A DNA stretch of 64,000 nt from an uncultured Pseudomonadales bacterium. Lineage in GTDB: Bacteria; Pseudomonadota; Gammaproteobacteria; Pseudomonadales; Porticoccaceae. How positions within the stretch are numbered: the first letter of the stretch is position 1; every line of letters begins with the position of its first letter. The DNA is taken from assembly GCA_943788895.1 (NCBI GenBank), contig CALSRZ010000003.1, positions 62,001-126,000 on the forward strand, written 5' to 3'. Below the pieces are notes generated by a model. It made no database searches and was not told where the DNA came from. It was given only the letters and a program-made list of their open reading frames with translations. This document shows positions 49,076 through 59,352 of the stretch, one piece after another. The position numbers were made by a program, and so were the translations under genes.

Positions 49076-51055
49076 ATGACAACAGCAATTAAGCCAATTG
49101 TGGGAAGCAACGGAGATGACCTGCTGAACGGTGGCAATGGCCACGAGGTAATTTCAGGCAGAGGTGGCAATGATCTGATCAATGCAGGTAATGGCCATGA
49201 TATCGCCTACGGTGGTGCAGGCAATGATGAAATACATGGCAATTCAGGTAACGACACTCTCTACGGAAGCGGCGGGCCGTCATTTGTTGATCTCAGCGCC
49301 TTTAACATTACCCACGACTATGAAGGCAGCGTTATCTTTCAATCAGAGAGCGCCGGCTACAGAAACTCGCTGGGCAGCTATAAGGTTTCCGCTGAGGGTT
49401 TAATTACTGATGTTCAGTTCCATTTCCCCAATGCCAGCCTGCCCGGCTCTGGGGGAAATACCCAGTCAGGAACAGCCAGCGACCTGAGCATGCAAGCAGG
49501 AGATCAGCTGGGCTTTTTTATTGTTGCCAACGGCTATTCCTACAACAATAGCTACAGCGGTATGGATTTCGACGATGGTCAGTTGGAATTCCGCAATGCC
49601 GATGGCTCAATCGCAACCATCACCTCGGTTAATCCAAGCCTGTGGTTTGTGGATACCGACGGCGCTGAAACAAAGCTGGTTTATAACAGCTACCACACCG
49701 CTGCCGGCATCGGGAACGGCAATTATCAACTCAATCCGGATGGGATTGCCCATACAGTGGGACTCGCCGACACTGATGCGGGCTTGGTCACGCTGGGTTT
49801 TGAAGACCTCTACAATGGCGGTGATAAAGATTTTGACGACTCTGTCTTCTCAGTTGATATTGGCAATTCCAACGCGCAGGTTCTGGATCCAAATATCGCC
49901 AGTGACGATAGTGGCATCGACCAGCCCACCTACAGCTACCAGACTCTCGAAGATGGCACTCTTGGCAAGTTCGATCAAGACGGCAATTTTATCGCCATTT
50001 CAGAGCAGAACGATGAGATTCATGGTGGCAATGGCAATGACGATATCTATGGCCGTGCAGGCAATGACCAATTATTCGGTGACGATGGCAACGACATGAT
50101 TGATGGCGGCACGGGTAATGATTCGGCCTGGGGTGGCAGCGGCAATGACAATATCTCAGGCGGTAAAGGTGACGACCAGCTCCACGGTGACAGCGGCCAT
50201 GACAATATCAACGGCGGCACCGGCAATGACAACATAGACGGTGGCAAGGGTAACGATCATCTCTTCGGCGGCAGTGGCGATGATACGGTTATGGGTGCAT
50301 CAGGTAATGATCAGCTAGATGGTGGCACGGGTAATGACAGCCTCTATGGTGGGAGTAAAAACGACCAGCTCGAAGGCCGCTCCGGAGATGACTACCTCGA
50401 TGGCGGCAGCGGCAATGACAACCTTAGAGGTGGAGTCGGTAACGATACCCTGCTCGGTGGTTCAGGTAATGACAACCTCAAAGGCGGCTCGGGCGATGAC
50501 CTGATTTACTCCGGCGCCAACAAAGATGTGGTTGATGGTGGCTCTGGAATAGATACAGTTTCCTATAGCTATGCTGAAAGCGACGTCAGTATTGATCTAC
50601 ACCGCAAAAAAGTCACCGGCGGTGATTCGGATACGCTTAAATCCATAGAAAATGCAGTTGGCTCAGACCATAACGATAGCCTGCGCGGCAACCGCCTGGA
50701 CAATCGACTCGAGGGTGGCGATGGCAACGATACCCTGCGGGGTATGCGCGGTGACGACGAATTACTCGGCGGTTCAGGTGACGACACCTTTGCCTGGCGA
50801 CAGAGCGATATTGATGGCAGCCTCGATCAAATTCTCGATTTTGCTCTCGGCGAGGACAATCTGAGTTTTACTGTCAGCTCGTCACTGGCCAGCAGAGACC
50901 TCAGTGAATGGCTCCATGCAGAGGATGCTGGTAACAGCACTCAACTATATGCAGATCTGGATGCCGACGGGGATTTTGCCGATGCAATTCTGTTTGCAGA
51001 ACTGCAGGGTGTCAGCACCGACTCACTCGCAGATCTAGATATCTCAGTTGCCTGA
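49076..51055 (+). CDS. RTX calcium-binding protein with DUF4114 domain
   Basis: A 659-residue acidic, Gly/Asp-rich protein without a classical signal peptide. RTX nonapeptides of the GGxGNDxUx type lie at about residues 10-67 and again at about 312-495 and 540-580. Between them is a DUF4114 domain (about 135-263) ending in LGFEDLYNGGDKDFDDSVF. The C-terminal 60 residues are hydrophobic and acidic and end ISVA, as expected for a type I secretion signal. It should bind calcium outside the cell. The ABC and HlyD genes follow immediately, which suggests a dedicated exporter. Role unknown; adhesin, surface-layer and enzyme-carrier roles are all possible. Confidence 0.88.
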   Translation: MTTAIKPIVGSNGDDLLNGGNGHEVISGRGGNDLINAGNGHDIAYGGAGNDEIHGNSGNDTLYGSGGPSFVDLSAFNITHDYEGSVIFQSESAGYRNSLGSYKVSAEGLITDVQFHFPNASLPGSGGNTQSGTASDLSMQAGDQLGFFIVANGYSYNNSYSGMDFDDGQLEFRNADGSIATITSVNPSLWFVDTDGAETKLVYNSYHTAAGIGNGNYQLNPDGIAHTVGLADTDAGLVTLGFEDLYNGGDKDFDDSVFSVDIGNSNAQVLDPNIASDDSGIDQPTYSYQTLEDGTLGKFDQDGNFIAISEQNDEIHGGNGNDDIYGRAGNDQLFGDDGNDMIDGGTGNDSAWGGSGNDNISGGKGDDQLHGDSGHDNINGGTGNDNIDGGKGNDHLFGGSGDDTVMGASGNDQLDGGTGNDSLYGGSKNDQLEGRSGDDYLDGGSGNDNLRGGVGNDTLLGGSGNDNLKGGSGDDLIYSGANKDVVDGGSGIDTVSYSYAESDVSIDLHRKKVTGGDSDTLKSIENAVGSDHNDSLRGNRLDNRLEGGDGNDTLRGMRGDDELLGGSGDDTFAWRQSDIDGSLDQILDFALGEDNLSFTVSSSLASRDLSEWLHAEDAGNSTQLYADLDADGDFADAILFAELQGVSTDSLADLDISVA

Positions 51056-52691
51056 CACCTTGTCTAATCTCGTGTCAAATCGCAAGACCTTTGTCTCTGC
51101 GGTAAAACGTGTGGCCCGGATGATTCTGGGTCATTCTTTTTTTACCAATCTGGCCGCTTTTTGTGTGCCCCTCTACACGCTGCAAATTTTTGACCGGATT
51201 ATTACCACCGGCAGCTATGAATCCCTGTGGATGCTGGCAATTGGCGCGCTGATAATTTCCACTAGCGGCCTTGCCTTTGAACAGCTGCGGCGCAAATCCA
51301 TCGTCAATTTTGCAGAGTATTTGGATCATCAGATATGTTCGCATATCAGTGCTGAAATACACCGTGGCTATGCAGGTAAAAGACTCTACCGCAAAGTAAA
51401 ATTATTTCAGCAGCAGCTTAAGAGTGCTTCTATCGCCAGTATTCTGGATCTGCTCTGGCTACCAGTATCAGCAATTTTTTTATTTCTTCTCTCGCCTGTT
51501 TTAGGGCTGTTTATGCTCGGGGTCAATCTGTGTTTCTGCCTTACAGCCTATCTAAAATTCAAACAGGAAAAACCGTCACTGGATGAGGGATTAATCGACT
51601 GCTCAAACAAAACCCAACGCTGGCTAAAGTCGGCAAATACCATTGAGCATTGGGAAGCATCACAGCTCAAAACTCGCACTTCAGGGGTGGATAAAGGAGG
51701 CACGCTGACAGATATTCACCAGAGCCTAAGAACATTTTATCAACTCGGCACCCCAACCATTGGCGCCATTCTGTTATTACAAAACAGCCTGACGCCAGGG
51801 GGTTTTATCGCCGCCTTAATTATCTCATCAAGAGCCATTGCCCCCTTTGATATGCTGTTTGCCAACAGTGCCGTGGTCTCACTGGGCAGGCAAATAATAG
51901 TCGAAGTATGCGACTATTTTGACCAGATCAGCCGGCGCATTTCAGGCAGCTATTCTGGCTCTGTCGAAGGCAGGGTCGAACTAAAAAACATCAGTGTTAA
52001 GAATCCAATTAGCCCCCATGATGACAGCAGCTCATATGTAACCGCACTTTCAAATATAAGCCTGCGAGCAAATCCTGGCGAAATCACCGCTCTGACAGGA
52101 TCAGTTGGCGCAGGGCAAAACGAGGTTATAAAACTACTGCTTGGCGAACAGCAGCCGCAGTCCGGAACCTGCCTTATTGATGGCACTCGCCGCGCCGACT
52201 GGTGCCCGGAGAGCTTACAAAATCATATAGCGGTCGCAGGAGAATCAGTTAGCCTGCCAGAGGGCGCAATCCTTGAATTGATCACTGGCTTCGGCGCAGT
52301 GGATAAAACTCAGGCGATAGAAGCGGGACAGATAACCGGTCTCAACCAACGGCTTATAGAGCTGGATATTGGCTATGATTTCCGCTTTGAGAATCAGGCC
52401 GCTCGAAGCACAGCAATTGGCCGCCAGCTTGAGCGCCTGATTGCACTGACTGCAGCTGTCGCCAGCGAGGCACAGGTTGTCCTTCTGGAAAATCCTGAAA
52501 CCCTCTGCAACTCAACCCTGCTCAATCAATTACAGCAAACATTGCTGTTGCTCAAAGCGCAGAATAGAACCCTTATCTTAACCACCAATTCCAGACAGCT
52601 GATCAAACTGGCTCAGAGCAGTTATCTTTTTGAAAATGGCACTGTTGTGCCACCGCCCCACAACTTTGCCAGCCCACAGCGCGTCGCCTGA
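51048..52691 (+). CDS. type I secretion ABC protein (PrtD-like) with degenerate ATPase motifs
   Basis: A 547-residue PrtD/AprD-like protein, counted from the TTG at 51048, which overlaps the RTX stop. A GTG at 51072 and an ATG at 51120 are alternatives. The membrane domain (about residues 25-285) has the family blocks VPLYTLQIFDRIITTGSYESL, here split as VPLYTLQIFDRII and TTGSYESL, and SRAIAPFD. The nucleotide-binding part is recognisable in order but its key residues are changed. Walker A reads GSVGAGQN (Q357, N358 for Lys-Ser), Walker B reads VVLLENPE (E481-N482 for Asp-Glu), the H-loop His is N514, and no LSGGQ is present. It is probably unable to hydrolyse ATP. The same strand and spacing as the RTX and HlyD genes argue for one operon. 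Confidence 0.88.
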   Translation: MPDTLSNLVSNRKTFVSAVKRVARMILGHSFFTNLAAFCVPLYTLQIFDRIITTGSYESLWMLAIGALIISTSGLAFEQLRRKSIVNFAEYLDHQICSHISAEIHRGYAGKRLYRKVKLFQQQLKSASIASILDLLWLPVSAIFLFLLSPVLGLFMLGVNLCFCLTAYLKFKQEKPSLDEGLIDCSNKTQRWLKSANTIEHWEASQLKTRTSGVDKGGTLTDIHQSLRTFYQLGTPTIGAILLLQNSLTPGGFIAALIISSRAIAPFDMLFANSAVVSLGRQIIVEVCDYFDQISRRISGSYSGSVEGRVELKNISVKNPISPHDDSSSYVTALSNISLRANPGEITALTGSVGAGQNEVIKLLLGEQQPQSGTCLIDGTRRADWCPESLQNHIAVAGESVSLPEGAILELITGFGAVDKTQAIEAGQITGLNQRLIELDIGYDFRFENQAARSTAIGRQLERLIALTAAVASEAQVVLLENPETLCNSTLLNQLQQTLLLLKAQNRTLILTTNSRQLIKLAQSSYLFENGTVVPPPHNFASPQRVA

Positions 52692-52707
52692 TCAGGAGTC
52701 ACTAGCC

Positions 52708-54003
52708 ATGCAAGACCAATTAGCCCCCCTTGAGGATCAGCCTCTGCGTAGTAGAACAGTATTGATTTTCTGTCTTAGCCTATTGGCATTTTCTCTATGG
52801 GTTGGCCTTGCGCCAGTGGAGAGCGCGGTATTGGCCAAGGGGCATATACGCACCATGGAAGACAGCAAACCAGTCCAGCATTTGCGCGGGGGCAAAATCG
52901 CCACGATTAATGCGCGCTCCGGCGCTCAGGTTGCCAAGGGTGAGATCCTTTTACAGCTGGATGTCTCAGAGCAACAGTCCGCGTTAAAAGCCAATCTTCG
53001 CGATTATTTAATGAGCCTGTTAGATTTAGAAGTGGCAGATACGCATATTAAACAACTCGAACAGCTGCGCTTTTCTGAAAAAGTAGTACTGCTGGCAAAG
53101 AGGCTGCAAGAAACTCAGGTATTGACCCTGAGGCAGCAGAGTTTCGCTGAAGCCATCAAGAGAAAAAATCATCAGCTGGCACTAATCGACAACCGAAAAC
53201 GGCAGTTGCAGCTCTCTATTCAAGCACAGCAAATTGAAAATCGGGCGCGACTTGAGCGCCTTGAACTGCTACGTAAACAACATGCCGCAATTGAGGCTCT
53301 GGCTGGAAAAAACTATGTTTCGCAAATTCAACTCGATGAAATATACCAGCGACTGATTGATACCCGCGGCGAAATAGACAGCGCCGAGCAAAAAATCGCC
53401 GCCTCTGCATCTGAACTGCAGCAGCTTCCCATTCAAAGCAGCCTGGTGATATCCGAGCTGCGCCAGCAGGCAACAGTGAATAATAATCGAGCCATGCAGC
53501 GTATTATCAGTATTGAAGATAATATTAATCAGCTAAAAAATAGAATTGCCAATGCCACCGTGCGCGCCTCTCAGGATGGCGTAATCACTCATTTAAAAAG
53601 AAAAAATCCCGGCGAAACTGTGATGCCCGGAGAAGAAATTATGCGCCTGCTGTCCAGCGAAGAAGAGCTGTTAATCGAAGCGCGGGTTCGCCCCACGGAT
53701 ATAGATTTGCTGTGGCCCGGGCAGAGCGCGCGCATTCGCCTGTCGGCATTTAATGCCAGAGCTACCCCACTGCTCGAAGGCAAGGTTCACTGGGTCTCAG
53801 CAGACCGCCATGAGGATGCAGAGGGCTACTATTTTATTGCCGAATTGCGTGTCGATAAAAATCAATTAGACAGTATCCCGCAGGTCCATCTATCCAGCGG
53901 TATGCCTGCCGAAGCTATCCTGATCACCGACAAACGCACTATTGTCGACTATCTGTTTGAACCGCTATTGCGCGGAATTAGTCGCAGCCTACGCGAAAGC
54001 TAG
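52708..54003 (+). CDS. HlyD-family type I secretion periplasmic adaptor
   Basis: The ATG at 52708, preceded by AGGAG (52694-52698), gives 431 residues. One membrane segment lies near residues 20-37 (VLIFCLSLLAFSLWVGLA). A lipoyl-like half (KTIATINARSGAQV-type segment, about residues 60-95) follows, then a long coiled coil (about 100-275) and a beta-barrel with RPTDIDLLWPGQSARIRL near residue 330. This is the PrtE/AprE layout. It joins the inner-membrane exporter to an outer-membrane TolC-type channel, and no TolC-like gene is present in the window. It follows the ABC gene by 16 bases. Confidence 0.93.
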   Translation: MQDQLAPLEDQPLRSRTVLIFCLSLLAFSLWVGLAPVESAVLAKGHIRTMEDSKPVQHLRGGKIATINARSGAQVAKGEILLQLDVSEQQSALKANLRDYLMSLLDLEVADTHIKQLEQLRFSEKVVLLAKRLQETQVLTLRQQSFAEAIKRKNHQLALIDNRKRQLQLSIQAQQIENRARLERLELLRKQHAAIEALAGKNYVSQIQLDEIYQRLIDTRGEIDSAEQKIAASASELQQLPIQSSLVISELRQQATVNNNRAMQRIISIEDNINQLKNRIANATVRASQDGVITHLKRKNPGETVMPGEEIMRLLSSEEELLIEARVRPTDIDLLWPGQSARIRLSAFNARATPLLEGKVHWVSADRHEDAEGYYFIAELRVDKNQLDSIPQVHLSSGMPAEAILITDKRTIVDYLFEPLLRGISRSLRES

Positions 54004-54018
54004 AAGAAAGAGCTAAGG

Positions 54019-54738
54019 CTAGGCTTTTAAATCGTCCAACGCCTCTTGCGCCGTTGGCAACTGCCAATTGATGGGCGTCTGGCCATTCTGCTGGAGATAG
54101 TTATTGGCAGAGGAAAAATGTTTGCAGCCTAAAAATCCACGGTATGCAGACAGTGGCGATGGGTGAACCGACTTCAACACCAAATGCCGCGACTGGTCGA
54201 TAAAGGCACCCTTCTTCTGGGCATAGCTGCCCCACAAAACAAACACAATACCCTCGCGCTGGTCATTTAAAGCGCGAATAGCCTGATCGGTAAACTGCTC
54301 CCAACCCTTGCCCTGATGGGCACCGGCATTGGCCTGCTCGACAGTGAGAGTGGCATTTAACAGCAGTACGCCCTGCTTTGCCCAGCTGGTAAGACAGCCA
54401 TGACCGGGTTGCTCAATACCCAGATCATCGGCCAATTCTTTGTACATATTGACCAGCGATGGCGGCACCTTAATCCCGGGCAGCACGGAAAAACACAGAC
54501 CATGGGCCTGATTGGGACCGTGATAGGGATCCTGCCCGAGAATCACCACGCGAACTTTATCGAAGGGGGTGTTATTAAATGCCGAAAACCATTGCGAACC
54601 CGGTGGATAGATAACCTTGCCAGCGGCTTTTTGCTGAATTAAAAACTCACGCAGTTGGCGCATATAGTCTTTATTAAATTCATCGCCCAGCACCTGATAC
54701 CAACTCGGATCCAACTTAATCTCACCCTGATCACCCAT
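54019..54738 (-). CDS. ung: uracil-DNA glycosylase
   Basis: Ung removes uracil from DNA by base excision. The 239-residue family 1 enzyme has the catalytic [18 protein letters not shown] with the active Asp, and the [14 protein letters not shown] block that carries the His and the DNA-intercalating loop Leu. The start at ATG 54738 has GGAG six bases upstream; three further in-frame starts upstream (54756, 54753, 54750) are less likely. It converges with the HlyD gene, with 15 bases between. Confidence 0.97.
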   Translation of the reverse strand: MGDQGEIKLDPSWYQVLGDEFNKDYMRQLREFLIQQKAAGKVIYPPGSQWFSAFNNTPFDKVRVVILGQDPYHGPNQAHGLCFSVLPGIKVPPSLVNMYKELADDLGIEQPGHGCLTSWAKQGVLLLNATLTVEQANAGAHQGKGWEQFTDQAIRALNDQREGIVFVLWGSYAQKKGAFIDQSRHLVLKSVHPSPLSAYRGFLGCKHFSSANNYLQQNGQTPINWQLPTAQEALDDLKA

Positions 54739-54953
54739 CTCTATCTCCATCATCAATAATGCCTAAATCTCTACCTGCCAATTGGCTGCAAATGTTACCA
54801 TAGCTGCCGATGAAATCTGCCTTCACTCGCAACAGACAACCTCGACTAAATTTTTTCATAAAATCTAGTCTGAATAACCACCGTTTTCGTAAAACTGCTG
54901 GCTGTATAACTTCACAGCCATTGAGTTCAAATTAATTTTTGGTACTGATATCT

Positions 54954-56009
54954 ATGCTGGAAAACACCGCAACCCTCGAGCAACAGGCTCGCTACAACCG
55001 CCAAATCGCCTACTGGCTGCTGATCTGTGCCGCTGTTATCTTCGGTATGATCCTACTTGGCGGTGTTACCCGGCTGACAAATTCCGGACTGTCGATGGTC
55101 GACTGGAAACCGCTGATGGGCATTATCCCGCCCCTCTCGGAAGCGGACTGGCAGGCGATGTTTCTCAAGTACCAACAGTTCCCCGAATACCAAAAAATTA
55201 ATATCGGCATGAGTCTCGAAGAGTTTAAGCCGATCTTTATGTACGAGTATCTGCACCGTGTGCTGGGACGATTTATCGGTCTGATCTTTACGCTGCCCTT
55301 CCTGTTTTTCCTCTTTACTAAGCGTATCCAGGCAGGCCTTACGCCAAAGCTGATTATTATGCTGATCGGCGGTGGTTTTCAGGGCTTGCTCGGCTGGTAT
55401 ATGGTTAAGAGCGGCCTGGTCGATAACCCCCGTGTCAGCCAGTATCGACTGACTGCCCATCTGGGTGCCGCGGTACTGATCTACGCATTTATTTTGTGGA
55501 CTGCCTTTAGTTTAATCAGTCCAAAATCCGATCAGCCTATTGAGCTGAAAAGCCTTGCCTACACCTTGAGCGGACTGATCTTTCTGATGATTCTATCCGG
55601 CGGACTAGTTGCCGGAACCCATGCCGGGCATGCCTATTCCACCTGGCCGCTGATGGGCGACAGCTTTATTCCAGCGGGCCTCTACGCCATGACGCCAGCC
55701 TGGTTATCGGCCTTTGAAGATATCACCACCATCCAGTTTAACCATCGGATATTTGCCTACCTGATTGTTGGTCTGGTTGCTGTTTTTGTATTTAAAGCCC
55801 TGAAAGCCGGTATTCAAGGACCTGCCAAAATTGGACTTTGGTGTTTGATTGGACTGCTGATCATGCAGGTAACTCTAGGTATCAGCACCTTACTATTTTA
55901 TGTACCAGTGCCAATTGCCGCCGCCCATCAGGTCGGCGCCGTCGCACTGTTAAGCGCCTCGCTGTTTATCAGCCATTCACTTCGTCACAGCCTGCGCCAA
56001 GCGAATTAA
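54954..56009 (+). CDS. ctaA: heme A synthase (CtaA/Cox15)
   Basis: This enzyme converts haem O to haem A for aa3-type terminal oxidases. The 351-residue membrane protein has about eight hydrophobic segments in two pseudo-repeats. The haem-binding His residues are visible in YLHRVLGRFIGL, LTAHLGAAV, FNHRIFAYLIVG and AAHQVGAVALL. GGVTRLTNSGLSMVDWKP near residue 30 is the family's N-terminal block. The ATG at 54954 is preferred over the TTG at 54939. Confidence 0.93.
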   Translation: MLENTATLEQQARYNRQIAYWLLICAAVIFGMILLGGVTRLTNSGLSMVDWKPLMGIIPPLSEADWQAMFLKYQQFPEYQKINIGMSLEEFKPIFMYEYLHRVLGRFIGLIFTLPFLFFLFTKRIQAGLTPKLIIMLIGGGFQGLLGWYMVKSGLVDNPRVSQYRLTAHLGAAVLIYAFILWTAFSLISPKSDQPIELKSLAYTLSGLIFLMILSGGLVAGTHAGHAYSTWPLMGDSFIPAGLYAMTPAWLSAFEDITTIQFNHRIFAYLIVGLVAVFVFKALKAGIQGPAKIGLWCLIGLLIMQVTLGISTLLFYVPVPIAAAHQVGAVALLSASLFISHSLRHSLRQAN

Positions 56010-56037
56010 TCTTTTAAGACTTAACTGGAGAAACAAA

Positions 56038-56343
56038 ATGAAAAACCTCGTTATTCCTTTTTTAGCAGCAGCACTTTCAGCCGCATCATTTGGCGCCCTT
56101 GCCGGTGACCCGGTTGCCGGCAAAGCCAAATCAATGACCTGCGCCGGTTGCCACGGTAAAAATGGCATCAGCAGCAATGGCATGTGGCCAAACCTTGCCG
56201 GCCAGAAAGAGGCCTATCTGGCCAGCCAGCTGAAGATGTTTAGAGATGGTAAGCGCAACAACGCGATGATGACGGCTATGGCTAAAGGTCTGTCTGATGC
56301 AGATATTGCCAATTTATCTGCCTATTACGCCGCTCTTAAGTAA
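56038..56343 (+). CDS. small class I cytochrome c (c553-like)
   Basis: A 101-residue periplasmic protein. A cleavable signal peptide (residues about 1-22, ending GALA) is followed by one haem site CAGCH near residue 39. The axial Met is probably in NNAMMTAMAKGL near residues 80-90. This small class accepts and donates electrons in the periplasm, and its position after ctaA suits a role near cytochrome oxidase. A terminator follows. Confidence 0.92.
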   Translation: MKNLVIPFLAAALSAASFGALAGDPVAGKAKSMTCAGCHGKNGISSNGMWPNLAGQKEAYLASQLKMFRDGKRNNAMMTAMAKGLSDADIANLSAYYAALK

Positions 56344-56356
56344 CAGGCAAGTAGAA

Positions 56357-56390
56357 ACAAAAAAGCCCAGCAAGTGCTGGGCTTTTTTAT
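56357..56390. terminator. bidirectional terminator between the cytochrome c gene and lysS
   Basis: The perfect inverted repeat AAAAGCCCAGC / GCTGGGCTTTT (56361-56371 and 56376-56386) has a 4-base loop, with A-rich sequence on one side and TTTTTT on the other. It can end both the cytochrome transcript and the minus-strand lysS transcript. Confidence 0.93.
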
Positions 56391-56413
56391 ATCTGGCTTT
56401 TACAACGCTTAAA

Positions 56414-57908
<1,495 letters not shown>

Positions 57909-57955
57909 TTTTAGTCTTTGTATTTAATTTATTTTTAATCCATTCTGGCTCGGTC

Positions 57956-58071
57956 TTGGATGCAACCCAAGGGTAAGCATCTGGGACCGTGAGTGGCAGG
58001 GATGCCACTCTCGAGCGTACACGGACGTATTTACAGCGTGTCGCAGATGCTTACCCTTGGGTTGCATCCAA
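57956..58071. repeat. 116-bp inverted-repeat element between prfB and lysS
   Basis: Two perfect 28-base arms (57956-57983 and 58044-58071) enclose a 60-base loop. The loop holds a second perfect 8-bp hairpin, GAGTGGCA / TGCCACTC (57991-57998 and 58003-58010), and a 5-bp ACACG / CGTGT pair. The layout resembles intergenic palindromic elements (REP/BIME or MITE-like) found in gammaproteobacteria. It lies inside the prfB-lysS unit, so its transcript would fold into a strong hairpin. No copy was seen elsewhere in this window. Confidence 0.85.
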
Positions 58072-58142
58072 TTAATATCTTCACACTTAGCCTACTGCAC
58101 GAGATCCGTTGGCTATGCTCAGAACGACGGCTTCGCCGTCGC

Positions 58143-59239
58143 TTACAACCCCGCTTTTAACGAAGCGACAATAAACTGATCCAGTTTACCATCCAATACC
58201 GCACCCGTATTACGTGTCTCAACACCGGTACGCAAATCCTTAATCCGTGCATCATCCAAAACATAGGAGCGAATCTGACTGCCCCAACCAATATCAGACT
58301 TAGTATCCTCAGTCGCCTGAGCCGCATCAGCACGCTTCTGCATCTCCGCCTCATAGAGCCGGGCCCGCAACATCTGCCAACACTTATCGCGATTCTGATG
58401 CTGAGATCGTTGGTTCTGACACTGCACCACAATACCACTGGGTTCGTGAGTCAAACGCACCGCCGAATCGGTTTTGTTCACATGCTGACCACCAGCACCA
58501 GAGGCGCGGTAGGTATCGGTGCGAACATCCGAAGGGTCGATCTCAATATCAATATTGTCATCGATCTCCGGAGACACATAGACCGCAGAAAAAGAAGTAT
58601 GGCGACGATTGCCCGAATCAAACGGCGACTTGCGCACCAAACGGTGTACACCAATCTCGGTGCGCAACCAGCCAAAGGCATATTCACCGGAAATCTGCAC
58701 CGTGGCACCTTTAATACCGGCAACATCACCAGCTGAGCATTCAACCAGCTCCGCCTTAAACCCCTTATCGTCAGCCCAGCGCAGATACATACGCAAGAGC
58801 ATCTCCGCCCAATCCTGAGCCTCGGTGCCACCAGAGCCCGACTGAATATCCAGGAAGGCATTGTTTGGATCCATCTCACCAGAGAACATACGGCGAAATT
58901 CAAGCTTGGCTAACTGGGCTTCAAGACTGGCAATTTCAGACTCCACCTCAGTGCACAGTCTCTGCATCATCCTCTTCCACAGCCATCGCCAACAACTCGC
59001 GGTTATCGGATACACCTGCGTCTAAATCTTCAATAGTTTTAACTACCGCTTCCAGAGAGGAGCGTTCACGACCCAGCTCCTGAGCGCGATCTGGTTTATT
59101 CCAGACATCCGGCTCGCCGAGTTCTAGCTCAACTTCAGCAAGGCGGTCTTTGCGATTGGCATAGTCAAAGATACCCCCTCAACACGTCGGTGCGTGCCTG
59201 CAGGTCATCGAGGGCGTTATAGAGAGGATTTACTTCCAT
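58143..59239 (-). CDS. prfB: peptide chain release factor 2, with programmed +1 frameshift and a second frame break
   Basis: RF2 terminates translation at UGA and UAA. From the ATG at 59239 the zero frame reads 24 codons and stops at an in-frame TGA (59167-59165), the autoregulatory site. A +1 shift continues with [13 protein letters not shown], the normal RF2 sequence. That frame runs to [11 protein letters not shown] and meets a second TGA at 58950-58948. The rest, including the GGQ loop in [14 protein letters not shown] and [16 protein letters not shown], lies in the next frame. Skipping one base near 58950-58953 gives a collinear product of about 364 residues. The second break is not a known feature of prfB and may be an error or mutation. 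Confidence 0.9.
59164..59179 (-). promoter_or_regulatory. prfB programmed +1 frameshift site
   Basis: The minus strand reads AGGGGGTATCTTTGAC: a Shine-Dalgarno-like AGGGGG three bases before CTT, the slippery Leu codon, then TGA and C. This is the conserved site by which low RF2 levels favour a +1 shift and so raise RF2 synthesis. It is exactly as in E. coli, at codons 24-25 of the gene. Confidence 0.97.
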
Positions 59240-59352
59240 GGGTTTCTTTATAGCCAAGCCAATAATTAAGCCGCGCATTTTACCTCAGCAATAGAGTCAC
59301 ACCAAGCTAAAACACTGTTGATTAAGCTTTAGCAGAAAGGCACCATAAGGCC

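Noticed and set aside
58120-58142. Hairpin GACGGC/GCCGTC just after prfB
   Set aside because: No U run follows and the stem is only 6 bp, so it was not called a terminator.
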